Assembly (NCBI GenBank): GCA_017506865.1
Contig: JAFCMP010000163.1
Span: 1-64,000, forward strand
Length of the DNA: 64,000 nt
Source of the DNA: Tribonema minus
Taxonomy: Eukaryota; Sar; Xanthophyceae; Tribonematales; Tribonemataceae
Direction of reading: 5' to 3'
A program made the translations under genes and the position numbers. Positions 22,401 to 33,514 of the stretch are shown piece after piece; the stretch's first letter is position 1; each line of letters starts with the position of its first letter. Below the pieces are notes generated by a model that was not told the origin of the DNA, did not search any database, and worked only from the letters and a program-made list of their open reading frames with translations.

Positions 22401-24302
22401 TTCATTGCACTCGCTGAGCGCTGCTACCAGCGCTTGAAGTTCGCACCCGCCGCCAGAAAGAGGCTATGACCAAAAACTGTGAATAGCGTATTGTCAACAA
22501 GCCATTACTTTTAGGCATAGAGTATTCCTTGTTGCGTGGCTTCAATGCAGTCATGCGGCATCTGGAAGACACCAGGATGCGGCCTTAGAGTTGCAGTGTT
22601 CTCCAGCCATGCTGTGACTTCAACTTATTGAAGACACACAGCATTATGAGCGTGGAGATGGCAGCATCAGAGCTGGCTGAGCACTGGGTCCTTGCCGAGC
22701 ATCACCACTGCTGTACAAGTGCGCCGTGCGCCAATGCAGGAATTGAAGTTGACATACCAACAAAATCAATCAGGGAGCTATGAAGTCAGCGTCGCTGCTA
22801 TGTGTTTGCAACAGCATGTGTGCGTGCGCGCAGCATGGGTTCCAACATGGGGTACGCGATTGCTCATTCAAAGTTTAAATATGTTCTCACAGACAGCGCT
22901 CTGCTGAAAAGTCAGCTGTGTGCAACGTGGTGGTGGGCAGCGCTGCTTGATGCAGCTTTGAGGCTGAAAACCGATCACTACCTGATGATGCAGGCTGTAA
23001 CGTGGGCGGTGACTGTACACTTGCCAAGGACAACGCTGCTAAGTAATGGAAAAGAATCAAAAGATCGTAGAGCGCTAGGCGACAAAGGATGGTTAGCCGC
23101 AAGTGCCTTCCACCAAAAACCGTGGTCGCCGCTGCTGCAGTCATAATACCGCTTGCAGATGCAAACGTTCGTTTTTGACCGGAAGCTTCAACCCAGAAGA
23201 TGGACACCAAAGCGGCGCGCATATGCCATGCAATGGCACTGGTCTTGTTTCAAAGTGCCAGCGCCGTATGCAGCTTTTGACGCAGCAGTTGTGCAGAGCG
23301 CTGCTGTTGAAACAAGGCTGTACACACTCAATGTGATGTTGCCAGAAGGCCAAGCTACAACACACACAGATCGCCAAACCATGAGCTGTTATTTCTGATT
23401 TGCTTTTGTGGGCTTACCCTTGAGTGTTGAGAGGATGTTGATGGCCACCTGCCGCGCAATGGCATTCGCCTGCTCCGGGGTCACGTCCTTCCCCACCTTC
23501 CCCTTCGCCAGGTTGTTGTCGGGCATGAGAGGAATGTGCCCAGCCAGGAACAGCGTGTTGCCTGACCGTACAGCCGGCACATAGTTGCCTGCAGACCACA
23601 CAGCACGAGTGAAATGTCAGAAATGCCAGGGCATTTCGGTTGCTCAGAATGTGGCAGTTCGAAAGGCGTCCGTTGTGCGCTGCTGCCTGCCTACAGCAAC
23701 GGTGTCGCCAAATATCGTCTGCGCAGTGCACGAGGCAGTGATTCTACAGCGCGCAAAGAGGTCACAGAATCAAAGTCTCTGTCTCGCAAGCTACAAGCGT
23801 TGACATACCTCAGAGTCGAGGTGTGTGCCACCTAAGCTGCGAGCACACTCCACTGTCGACTTCTCTCACGCAGCAATAGAAGAACGCATCCAATGCTCCA
23901 AGGCTTGAGCATTTATGACCACTGTTGCTTTGCCATCAGGCAGCATGAGGACACATCATCGTGCGCGCGAAACATGCGCACTTGCGCCACTTCAGCTTAG
24001 CATCGCAGCATGGGCACAGCGACCTGTCCGACCGATCAACCTGCTAGAAATGATTCAACTGCTGACGCTGTGAGGCTTCTCCACTGCATCGGTGTTTTCA
24101 TCACAGCAGCATAGGCGGGCTTACCCTTGGGAGGGACAGGATCCGATAGCTGGATTCCGCGTTGTGCCAGACGAGCCTCGATCTGCACTCCCCGCTTTGC
24201 GAGCTGGAAGGTGGGCGTGGCCACGGCCTTCAATGTAGAGCGCAGCATCTTCACAGCTGCACGCGGGGATGAGAGTGAGTGCGGTCGCAGCGAGAATGAC
24301 AT
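19491..24302 (-). CDS. RIDA: RidA/YjgF-family enamine/imine deaminase, organelle-targeted
   Basis: Exons (minus): 24302-24125, 23588-23418, 21841-21759, 19640-19491, with phases 1, 1, 0 and stop. The core reads IEARLAQRGIQLSDPVPP, GNYVPAVRSGNTLFLAGH, GKVGKDVTPEQANAIARQ, LGDLDRVTRIVKLVGFVN, PGVINGASDLFVEVFG, KKGVHARSAVG, PVEIEAVIEF. This is the YjgF/UK114-like branch with the N-terminal IEARL helix; the conserved Arg of HARSAVG is present. RidA proteins hydrolyse reactive 2-aminoacrylate-type enamines/imines from PLP enzymes. The Ser/Arg-rich N-terminus (MSFSLRPHSLSSPRAAVK) looks like a mitochondrial or plastid presequence. ATGs at 24329 or 24248 are alternatives; the latter follows a good acceptor (GCGTGCAG). 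About 193 aa from 24302. Intron 3 carries a LINE tail and echoes of exon 4. Confidence 0.9.
19780..20265 (-). repeat. Three echo copies of the acceptor and 5' half of RIDA exon 4
   Basis: True edge at 19640. Copies with edges at about 19844, 20047 and 20262 repeat the acceptor plus CCTGGCGTGATCAACGG and the SDLFVEVFG codons, then break off without a donor. Period is ~205 bp. Intronic flanks (GTCAAGGTATAGGTGA-type) are shared between copies. Confidence 0.9.
20507..20629 (+). mobile_element. 3'-tail-only copy of the 46.9-kb LINE, with 10-bp target-site duplication
   Basis: About 115 bp from GTTGAGTGGTTGTT to GAGCGAGAATTAATAAAAA match the 3' UTR at 47822-47933. GTACAACTCA flanks both sides (20497-20506 and 20630-20639). 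Located in RIDA intron 3. Confidence 0.9.
20830..21480. repeat. Diverged direct repeats (~200 bp) in RIDA intron 3
   Basis: Blocks such as CTGTTGCCAACAGGCATC, TGGTGTCAGTGTCA and GAGGGCCCTACGCACC at 20905-21060 recur at 21325-21480. A CTTAGCATAGTCTA block at 20837 recurs at 21083. Confidence 0.75.
21595..21720 (-). repeat. Two echoes of the 3' edge and donor of RIDA exon 3
   Basis: The exon 3 end with its donor reads, in minus sense, CTGGGCAGGTATGTGTGCAC (21749-21768). Copies GTGACTGGGCAGGTATGCAC (~21600-21620) and GACTGGACAGGTATGCACGG (~21693-21712) lie just downstream. Confidence 0.75.
21907..23143. repeat. ~100-bp intronic repeat, three copies
   Basis: Copies at about 21912-22015, 22211-22310 and 23045-23143 share a TGGAAA..AATCAAAAG..CG..GAGC core, GGTTAGCCGTCAA-like, TCCACCAA and AACCGTGGTCGCCGCTGCTG. 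All are in RIDA intron 2, same orientation, with no similarity to the flanking exons. Confidence 0.85.
22032..22064. repeat. Perfect 13-bp-arm hairpin
   Basis: CGAGCCGGAACCG (22032-22044) and its exact complement (22052-22064) are separated by 7 nt. It lies in RIDA intron 2, directly 3' of one ~100-bp repeat. Confidence 0.9.
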
Positions 24303-24585
24303 TCTCGTCAGCTGCGGCCAAAGCCGCATTCAATCGCCAAACACGCTTTTTCAGTTGAGGAGTTGAAGTTGTTGGAGGGGTTCTTGGATCATCCAAGATG
24401 ACAGGTTGGTGCAAATGTGCGGGCCCGGCATGTATCGACGAGCTTCATAGTGTTTACACACATGGCATCAACAGCCAATTGTCATGTGACCAATATTCAC
24501 TTACATGGTGTTCACCCGTTCATCCATCAAGCACAACAGCAGTGAAAGCTTCCACCATGTTTGTGACAACATGGTACATTCAATG

Positions 24586-27500
24586 CTAGCTCGATTTTGG
24601 TTTGGCGCCCGCGCGTTGCGCGTGGTTGCTGGCTGACAACGCCCCCTTTCGCCAGCCAAACAGTCCCCCGAGCCGAACTTCAAGTACGTCGAGGCCGTCT
24701 CCAAACCCGGTTAGCAGCGTAAACAGGCAGCACACGGACATGGCATACCACTTGGTCTGCCAGAATGCCCACAACAGGAAACTGCAACGGCAGCGGGCAA
24801 GCACAACGGGAGAGCGGAGAAAAACAAGCAGATGATCGTCAGCACGTAGAGCCATCATGGCCGTTGGAATCAGGAACAAAGATTATGTCGTCCTGTTGTG
24901 TCTGCAAGGGGTGTGGCATAGCGTTGTTGTGCATGCCCTCTTCTGCTTGAGTAAACTTGACAGCTGCCACATATTCTACTTCAACTGTCAGGTGCCGCCT
25001 CGTGACACACAGCATGTGCATTGATGATGAATGCATGACGTCACAGGCAAATGCCGGGTGACTGCGTCAAGAAAGGGGCTGCATTACACGCAGATTACTG
25101 TGTATATGGGAGTCATGACATGAGCAGGGTTGCCGAGAACACAGACTCAATACAGGCGGTGGCCATGCCCCATCGCGAACTTACAGCTTGGTTGAGTATG
25201 GAGAACACAATATCATCAGATGGCATTATCAAGTCAGAAGGCTACGCGCGACACAGGAACGGCACTTACCAAGCTGCGCATGCGTAACTTCCGTCATAAC
25301 TTCAAGCCAAGTGCAACAGGTCAACTTCAAATGTGCGCGTCAAGGCTGTGTCTGCCACCTGTGCACCCCACGCGAGCAACTGTTGTGTCTGAATGCAGCA
25401 CTCACCACGCCATCAGCAATGTCGTAGCGAACAGCGCCGCGCCAGACAGCGCAGCGCTGCGGGCGCCGCTGCTGTCGCTCCACACCTTCTCTCCCTTGAA
25501 CGCCACCGCCGCACCTGTTTCTCGGCCCGCGTAGAATGCGCGTAGGCGCTGCTCCTTTGCCTGTTCAATCAGATTCGATGATAATTAGATTTGTAGCGAG
25601 TGCACTTAGAAGTACACTCCTTATTACCTCTCGCTCAGGGCGCAAAAGCCCACATGGTGGATGGCCATGGACTTGCACACAGAATCTACATGACGCTGCG
25701 TGTTTGTGAACACCTTGAAAGTCTCAATGCGCATTGCCGATCACTTCTAAACAACATCGCCAGTGTACCACAAAGCAGACGGCATCCGAGTAGGCAGGGC
25801 GCATCAGCTGACTGGCACAGAACAGCAAGGCAGAAGTAGGTGCCTCAGACTGCATTACCCAGTGTCAGGCAAGCCCGAACACAAGTGCCACGGCCGGCGT
25901 TTAACCTCGCCGGTCATAGTCACGTCGCACTGTAGCACATATTTGAGATGACAGCGACTGATCTTCGAATCGCAAAATGAGCTTCTAAGGCTGACAGAAG
26001 CGCAACGCATTCCATCCATTCGAGGACTGTGCACAGCACTATTTATCAGGTTAGAGTTGCTTTAATTGATCGCGCCAGCCGCGCAATGATCGTCGCGTCA
26101 ACAACGCTCAACACAGTGCAGGTTCGCGGCATAAATTTTGAGCTTGGACAAAGCTATACGAAGAGCGCTGATTTTTCAAAGATGTATAAAAACAATGCAC
26201 AATCGTGCTACAGCTTTGTGAAGTTTTGCGACACGTCATGGACACCTTGAATGAAGCGACATCACAACCGTCGCTGCGTCCCGATCGACACAGCAAAAGA
26301 AAGAAGCGCATGAGTAGTTTGCCGGCAGTATAGGCAGTATACAGGTACCTGGAAGCTGGCGGCCATCGCGATGATCATTGCGATTTCTTGCGACATGAAG
26401 AAAGCCTATAGCCATACAAAGCATCAGTACATTGTGCCATTAGTCTGCAAGTACCTGGAAGCTGGCGGCCATCCAGGCCCTGAGCGCTGCCTCATCACCA
26501 ATGGGCATGTCCTTAATGGGGATGCGCTGCACAGAGGGCAGACGGTAGCACCAACAGCAGCAGCGCGGTTGCAGGGGGAGCTGATCAGCGGGTTCAGCAC
26601 TCATTAGTTTTGGTGTCACACACGAAAGCGGTCAGTTTGCCAATGCATGTTTTTTGTGGTGTGACCCAGACCCGACGCGCCGACGTTTGTATGACAGCAC
26701 ATGAGCGATGCGTAGTATGGAATGTTGCGTGCTATGAACAGCGATGCACAGCATTGGCTGGCATTTACTGCCTTCATGAGCATGTGGATTAATCACAAAG
26801 CATACTTGTTTTTGCATGCCGTGAGCAGCGACGCACACCACCAGCTGACCGTCATCCATTGTTATCAAAGCGGGCGTTGATCGCAAATCATGCTCGCACG
26901 CTGGCATTCGATAATTCGGCACACGATGTGATGAGCGCTGCCATGATGATTGTCTGGGTTCCCTTGAAGAGATGACAATGTATACCTGCACGAGCATGTG
27001 CACTTCTGACGAGCATGTGCACTTCTAACCCTAACCCTAACCCCAACCGCAGAGTGCCCCATCTGGAGGCCTTATCGCTTGCGCGCTCAACCCCTTAGCT
27101 CAACACATGAGACACTGCATGCTAAAGTCAGCTTTGCGCCTTAGGGCTAGGGTTTGGCTCGTAACCCTAGGCGCGGACTCTCAGGAAACGGCACACCACT
27201 GCCGGCGTGCCTCGAGTTGACCGTGAGGTGACGATGACGGCGCGACACGAGTCAGACTTCAAGCATGTTCATCGCGACGTAATGGTGTGAGAGACGCATA
27301 CCTGTACGAGCATGTGCACCTCCCGAGGCGGTCGCCCCATGATGAGGGCCTTGTCGCTGGGGCGCTCAAACTCGCCCGTGCGCGCGTTGCGCTGATCCGC
27401 ATAGCCCAGCGTGACGTCGTAGACGGCGTCCAGCATGGGCCCCAGGCCATCCAGGGTCTCTGCATGCGCGCACATGTGTTCCATGTTAGTACAGTTAAGT

Positions 27501-30500
27501 TTTGCATGCCCGGCGCGTGCGCTAAGGGGTACATACGGTCCGTCAAACACGGCATCCAGCGTGGGCCCCAGCCTTCCAGGGTGTATGCACTTGGCAGCAC
27601 GATCATGCGTTGTCTTCAATGTCAATGCAGTTAATAAGAAGTCATTGTAAACCGTGCACGCCCGTGTTTGCCAGCATCTACTTTTATGTCAGTACAGCTG
27701 ACTTTGACATGTCTGGCGCTGTACGGGGGTAGGTATTGGTCATGAGGGTAAGTATCAGGCCCTCCCTGTGCCTGGAGGGGTGTGGCGTGTGCAGTACTGG
27801 ACACTAGGTACATGGGCCCGAGTCTGGATTCATTGTACATTGAACGTCAAACACGGCCTTAAGCATGAGCCCCAGGCAGCCCAGGGTCTCTGCACCTGGC
27901 AGCACGGTCATGCGTTGTTTTCCACGTCAATGCAGTTGACAGGATACTCTCATACAGGTACTGTGGCTGGAGCCTGTGAACGCTGCAGTATTACAAATGC
28001 CTGGAAGTCATGCACCGCGTTGAGCGTGGGCCACAAGCCGTCCAAAGTTTCTACACGCCCATGCTTTGTACCATCTACTTCTATGTCATTAGTGGTGACA
28101 TGGACATGCCTGGCGCGGTAAGGGGTAGGTATTGGTCCTGAGGGTAAGCATCAGGCCATCCCTGTGCCGGGAGGCGTGTGACGTGTGCGGTACTGGACAG
28201 ACCGCACATAACCGGATTGAGCCAAAGACTCTTTGATCATTGAACACGGCTTTCAAGCGCAGATCCGCGTTGAGGCATCACGCTTCAAAGCGCACCTCCT
28301 GCCTGCAGCCAGTATGTGGTCAAAGTGTCGCACACACACATGCCTATGGACTTCAGGAGTTTTGGAGTCAGCACTCAGGCTGATTCGAAGTCAGTCAGAC
28401 TGTTGCAAAGGCATACATATTTACCGTAACACCTCAATATGTTCAGTGCTGAAGATACCGCATTCTGCTCACACAAGATGTTTTGCGTACACAGGATGTT
28501 TTGCGTAAACACACGACTATGGACTTCCTTACAGACTGCTGATTCGGACGTTTTATGTGCACATGCCTCAAACGTTCAAGCATCATGCTTCAAGTGTAGA
28601 GATGCAAGTGATTCAGTGAGGATGATCATCAGCGATCACAACCCACCTAGAAAGCCCGCAACCTTTGGCTGCAGCACGTAGTCATGGCGTTGTAGACGCC
28701 TGCTTTCCGCGTACTTGTGAGCCTTCTCAAGATTGCTCCTGCTCAGGTCCGTTCCCTCAGGAAACAAGAGCAGCGTAGTGGGGTAATGGTGTGTCACCAG
28801 GTATCGGAACACCTGTCGCATGTGCGCCAGGTCCTGTGGGTAAAGTGGGAGTACATTTGCGGTTCAATTAGTGTCCACCCGTAGTCCACACACAGCGTGG
28901 TCGGGTATTGGTGCGTCACCAGGTACCGGAACACCTGCCGCATGTGTGCTAGGTCCTGTGGGTGAGTAGGAGTACATTTGAGGTTCACTTAGAGTCCATC
29001 CGTAGTTCACATGAGGAGTGAGGTACAGAGGGGTACTGGCGTGCGTCGCCAGGTACTGGAACACCTGCCGCATGTGCGCTAGGTCCTGTGGGTAAGTCAA
29101 AGTACAGTTGAGGTTCAATAAGTGTCCATCCGTGGTTCACATGGTGGGTGGGGTACTTGTGCGTCACCCAGTACCGGAGCATCAGCTGTGTGACAGCAAA
29201 GGTCCTGTGGGTGCAGCGGCAGTCCATTAGTAGTTCACACAGCCCGCCTATAGTGCAGATAAATAACAACTATTGCACAATGCTCACCCTGGAGCGGTCC
29301 CTCGCCAGAAAGACAAACAGGAAGGCCTGGCACCCCCAGCCGATGCCCGGCAAAGACTTGACGGCATCTTGTAGGACGATACGCAGCTGTGCCAGCTGAT
29401 GCGTGCGCGCGCACAGGCACCAGATGAACATCCAGTCCACGCGCGTTCTGCACAAGGGGGGAGGGGGGAAGCAACGGCTTGCATGATTTATGCTGTGCTT
29501 ATATGATTTTGACGGCAGCGTGCACTCAAGTTCTTGACGGTTTGTGTTACACAAGAGGATACTGGTGCGTGCGCGCGCACAGGTACCAGATGAAGATCCA
29601 GTCCACGCACGCTCTGCACGACGGGGGGGGGGGGGGGCGATGCGCAGTGGTGCAGGCATGTACGTGAGACTTTGACAGCAGCGCGTATTGAAGTACTTTT
29701 ATTATATTCCACTTGTGGCTGTGGAAATGCCATGTTGTAGGTGTGTCGCCTTGTTCTCACTCTTGGATGTAGCATGCAAAGCTTGCACGCCACACCCCGC
29801 CCCCCACATCACCCCCAACAAAGCACCCGCAAGCGACTGTCCCCCACATACTAGCAGGGATACCAAACAAAGCTACAAGACTCTCCCCCCACAGACAGAC
29901 CCGTCTTAGGGCCACCCAGCTCCACGCAGACTCCATCTCAAAGTTTTCATGCAGGCCAAGGTCACCATAATGGGCCCTGAACTGGAGATTGTGGCTATCT
30001 ACGTGAACCCCGATATCATAAAGATAAGCAGAGGGAGTCACTGGGCGCCAGGCGCTGACGCTAGAAAGAAAGGCTATATAACTAAGCAAAGCATCGCCTC
30101 CTTGATGAGCGGGACGGTGGTTCACCGGGCCTCCCATATCACCCCCAACAAAGCATCCGCAAGCGACTGTCCCCCACACACTAGCAGGGATACCAAACAA
30201 AGCTGCAAGACTCTCCCCCCACAGACAGACCCTTCTAAGGGCCACCCAGCTCCACGCAGACTCCATCTCAAAGTTTTCATGCAGGCCAAGGTCACCATGA
30301 TGGGCCCTGAACTGGAGATTGTGGCTATCTACGTGAACCCCGATATCATAGAGATAAGCAGAGGGAGTCACTGGGCGCCAGGCGCTGACGCTAGAGAGAA
30401 AGGCTATATAACTAAGTAAAGCATCGCCTCCTTGATGAGCGAGGTCACGGCTCACCGCAGGCTGCAAGCCTGACAAGATATTGCCATTTACCGCTGCGAG

Positions 30501-33500
30501 TAACTTGTGGTTGGTGCCGTGGTGTGCAGCCGACTCCGCTTGCTCTCCAAGCACGCCAAGCCGCTGCCTGTCCCTCCTCCGCACGCCAGCCAGCGCTTCC
30601 GAGACACCACCACACGTTTGAAGTTCTCTCGAAGGGGCTACGCACGCTGGCATCACCTGAGGGCCGCTGGTGCTAGCTCCTGCAAGCCCTGCAGCCCAGC
30701 CCACCCACCAAACCAGCCGCATTCGCTGCCACGCCTTTCGGCGTTAACGAGCTTGGGACGCTAGTTTGTATTGAAGTACTTCTTGACGGTTTGATGTACA
30801 CAAAAATATGTGAGGCTGTGTATGCGCATATATAGTGTAGCTGGTGTCAGATGAACACCCAGTCCACACGCGTTCTGCGCAAGGGGGCAGGGGGGGGGGA
30901 GGGGAAAGCGACGGCGTGATGCATGTTGTGCTTGTATGACTTTGACAGCAGCGTGTATTATAGCGATTCTTGACGGTTGATTTACACAGAAGGAACATGG
31001 GCTATGCGTGCACAAATGTCGTTAAGCTGGTGTGACTGCAGCACCGTGTTCGCCATGACTCTGGCAGCAGCGCATGAGGTTTGCATGCCCAAACCCAACC
31101 CCTGTTCTGCACACGGAAGCAATCTATGACGGCGGCTTGCAACTCTGTAGCAGCAGCGTAGCTAGCTGCTGTGTAGAAAGATTCTACAGTAGGCCGATGT
31201 ATGCGTAGCTGGCGCAGGAGGTGGGCTGGTGTTGAAGTTGAAGTGCGCTGTTGAGCAAATAGGACCCCTGCCACGCATGCGCCAGAGCCACACAAGTTGA
31301 AGTGCGTTGTAGCGCAAATGGGACGCCTGCCGCGCATGCACGAAAGCCACACTTTACTCCATGCTTGAAGAGCCGTGTGTGACGAAGGCCCATCATTTGT
31401 GCAACAGCGGGCGCTTGCGGAGCAGCAGCGTGCCGTTGCACAGTGCGCACGGGTGAGACATGAGAATGCCCACGAGCATGGACCTGGTGAACATGGAGCC
31501 AGTCCAGGCTATGCGCAAACGCGCAGTAGCGCAATGCAGTACACAGTGTGAGCGCAGTGCTCAACAGAAGAAGTTGAGGCCAGAAGACGGTGTAATTTGA
31601 TTTGTACGAGAGCATTGCTAACTTTTCATAATTCCACTTCTTCAAGTGCTTGAAGTATGTTGGATGCTGTCGTGCAGTGCACATCACTTCCTGGCAGTAC
31701 TGCTACAAGCAAGAGTATTGTCTAAAAACGTTTAAACAGCTGCACGCCTTTGCATGGTGGGCACTGCCAGTTGAAGGAGAGCATTTCACCAAGTCCCTGA
31801 TGTGTTTTACATGCTGTCGTGCAGTACCTGTCACTACTTGACAGTTTACTGCTACCAGCGAGAGCACTGTGCTGAACCGCTGGAGCAGCCGCTCAGCTCA
31901 CCTGTGATTGGAGAGAATGAGCTGTGAGAGGATAAGCACTATGCGCACCTGTGATTGGAAGGAGTGAGCGCTCTGCTCACCAGTAATTGGACAGAAAGAG
32001 CGCTCTGCTCACCATCACCAGCGATTGGACAGAAAGAGCGCTCTGCTCACCTGTGATTGGACAGTATGAGCGCCCTCTCCCGCGGCGGCACCTCGTCCCC
32101 ATACACCACCACCCTCACGCCCAGCAAGTGCTCCAGCATCGCCGCCGCAAATCCAAAGTAGGCCACCTCCACCATGCCTGCGTGGATGAGCAAGCTGGGA
32201 TATCAGCTTGGAAATGCATGCGTGAGAGGTGAGCTATTTTGGCTGCTGATTGGTGGCTGGCGCAGGCTGTAAGGGAAGTGGCGGCTGGGCATGGCTTTAC
32301 TGGACTTCTCTGATTGGCGTTCAATGTTTAAACTGTTGTGGCATGTGAAAAAAAAGGATCGAGAGGCAAACCGAGGCATGGTCTTTGTGATGGCGCCAGA
32401 GGTATCGCAGGCCAAGAGCTTATATACACCGCATGATGCTGCCTATAGCTTTGGAAACATCGGCGTCACTTGGTCAGAATGCAAGAGTACAAAGCACCCT
32501 TCTTGTTGCCCTAACCCTAACCCTAACCTAATGGCTGCAGGCAGTGCCCTCGTGTGTGTGGAGACATGCATCGGCTCTGACCATGCACAATTATCCGTCA
32601 CGGTGATTGTTGACTTCATGTTAACTGGCTTACAGCTTGCTGAAAAATTGAAAAATTGAAGTACGCCACATTGGTGCGTGCCAAATATAGACTGCAAAAC
32701 AAGTGCTGTCGCAGCTATGTACAAAGAGAGGATTGCAGGAGATTGCGACACCGCAGCTGAATAATCATACGACCAGTGGACATCTGGTTCAAATCGCACC
32801 TTCATGCACTTTGAAGTGCTTTGTACAAGTGAACACCTGGAGCTCATGCACTGAAATTGACTACATAGTGCTCACTGACTGTGAGTGGTTATGCCTCCAT
32901 GCATCAGCCCTCTAACCTTGGAGTCAGGGATGGTGGCAGAGCCATCGTTATTATGGGCCTTGATTGTGCCTTGAAGACGCAATATCAGTTCTTGGCTACT
33001 CTCTCTCTCTGGCACCAACACCAACTGCCACTAGCACCAACTGCCACCTGAACACCAACTCGTCACCTTGCAGACAAAATGGTGCCCCAAGAGCAAGCTG
33101 CAACGTTGTGAAAAACTATGTATTGCGCCGTCAGGTCAGACCCTGTGTCGCTGTTGCAAAGACCAGTTCTGGCCTGCAGCCGACACAACATCCGACGCTC
33201 AGCGCAGTCGTTGAACACATGTACCCACCTCAGTGGTCATAAAGTGCACCAAGTCGACCTTCTTCATACCGCAACACATGACGCGCTGCGCAAATGGAGT
33301 GTCCTACGCTGTGTACTGGCTCACCTGCCCAGTACCTGTAGCAGCGCATGCAGGAGTCCCGCAGCGGCGGAATCGAGAGGAGCATGGGCAGGGCGGGCGC
33401 CAGCAGAAAAATGACGTAGACAAACGTCTGCAGCAGAAGCAGCGCCAGAAACAGCAGCGAGCGCAACAGGCTCCGGTTGCTGGCCTCCGGCATGCTGCCG

Positions 33501-33514
33501 GGTTCTCGGCCCAT
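24586..33514 (-). CDS. LCLAT1: Lysocardiolipin/1-acyl-glycerol-3-phosphate acyltransferase (LCLAT1/AGPAT type), membrane protein
   Basis: Eight phase-consistent exons (minus): 33514-33325, 32177-32051, 29447-29288, 28833-28647, 27459-27302, 26526-26455, 25560-25406, 24781-24586. They give 414 aa, the usual family length. Residues 14-40 form an N-terminal membrane segment. LSNHRTRVDWMF gives the catalytic HX4D (H105, D110), followed by LPGIGWGCQAF. Acyl-acceptor motif FPEGTD is at 183-188, followed by YVLQPKVAGF, LDAVYDVTLGY and GRPPREVHMLVQ. The C-terminal exons encode a hydrophobic stretch (LFATTLLMACFLLWAF) and a short tail. The enzyme transfers acyl-CoA chains to lysophospholipids (phosphatidic acid synthesis or remodelling) in ER or mitochondrial membranes. 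Introns carry echoes of five exon edges and a 1.07-kb insertion. It is divergent from rimM. Confidence 0.93.
26343..26372 (-). repeat. Echo of the 3' edge and donor of acyltransferase exon 6
   Basis: GTACCTGGAAGCTGGCGGCC (plus sense) at 26345 repeats the true exon 6 edge at 26451, period 106 bp. The donor bases are included. Confidence 0.85.
27024..27046. repeat. Interstitial CCCTAA tract
   Basis: Three CCCTAA units plus a CCCCAA variant, in the intron between acyltransferase exons 5 and 6. Confidence 0.9.
27535..28075 (-). repeat. Three echoes of the acceptor and 5' edge of acyltransferase exon 5
   Basis: The true edge at 27459 reads, plus sense, GTCCAGCATGGGCCCCAGGC then CATCCAGGGTCTCTGCA. 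Decaying copies lie at about 27545-27590, 27850-27893 and 28015-28060, with shared flanking blocks (GGTAGGTATTGGTC, AGGGTAAG..TCAGGCC). Confidence 0.85.
28845..29220 (-). repeat. Three tandem echoes of the acceptor and 5' edge of acyltransferase exon 4
   Basis: The true edge is at 28833. Copies at about 28905-28960, 29040-29092 and 29158-29212 each repeat the acceptor CCCACAG plus DLAHMRQVF-type codons and the adjoining intron (TACATTTG.GGTTCA, GTGTCCATCCGTAG). Periods are ~120-130 bp. Decay increases with distance. Confidence 0.92.
29540..31085 (-). repeat. Echoes of the acceptor and 5' edge of acyltransferase exon 3
   Basis: The true edge at 29447 starts, after CAG, with TRVDWMFIW codons. 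A copy at 29572-29627 reads RACVDWIFIWYLCARTHQ and then a stop. A copy at 30838-30892 reads RTRVDWVFI and then a stop. A weaker one lies near 31010-31080. Flanks are shared (TTCTTGACGGTTTG, GACTTTGACAGCAGCG, G-run after the acceptor). Confidence 0.88.
29699..30768. mobile_element. 1.07-kb insertion with 13-bp target-site duplication and an internal 330-bp tandem repeat
   Basis: TATTGAAGTACTT occurs exactly at 29686-29698 and 30769-30781, where it interrupts an exon 3 echo unit. The insert holds two nearly identical 330-bp units (29801-30130, 30131-30460). Because 330 is a multiple of three, frames stay open through both. The minus frame is 321 codons (30722-29757). The plus frame (29949-30419) reads MQAKVTMMGPELEIVAIYVN, more protein-like and faintly like an endonuclease/exonuclease/phosphatase fold. 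Orientation and family are undecided. Confidence 0.7.
31890..32050 (-). repeat. Four echoes of the 3' edge and donor of acyltransferase exon 2
   Basis: The true donor is at 32050 (minus sense CCAATCACAG then GTGAGC). Copies CTGTCCAATCGCTGGTGA, CTGTCCAATTACTGGTGAGC, TTCCAATCACAGGTGCGC and CTCCAATCACAGGTGAGC lie in the next 160 bp. They repeat the codons of the catalytic SNH motif. Confidence 0.88.
32508..32530. repeat. Interstitial CCCTAA tract
   Basis: About three and a half CCCTAA units in the intron between acyltransferase exons 1 and 2. Confidence 0.9.

Noticed and set aside
27535..28075. Extra functional exons of the acyltransferase
   Set aside because: Copies lack donors and contain frame-breaking changes; the single exon 27302-27459 already completes the family alignment.
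28845..29220. CRISPR-like regularly spaced repeats
   Set aside because: Eukaryotic intron; the repeats are decayed copies of an exon edge, not short identical repeats with unique spacers.
29757..30722. Minus 321-codon ORF as a genuine repeat protein
   Set aside because: Its openness follows from a 330-bp duplication of one open stretch; the plus frame looks more protein-like. Kept only as part of the insertion.
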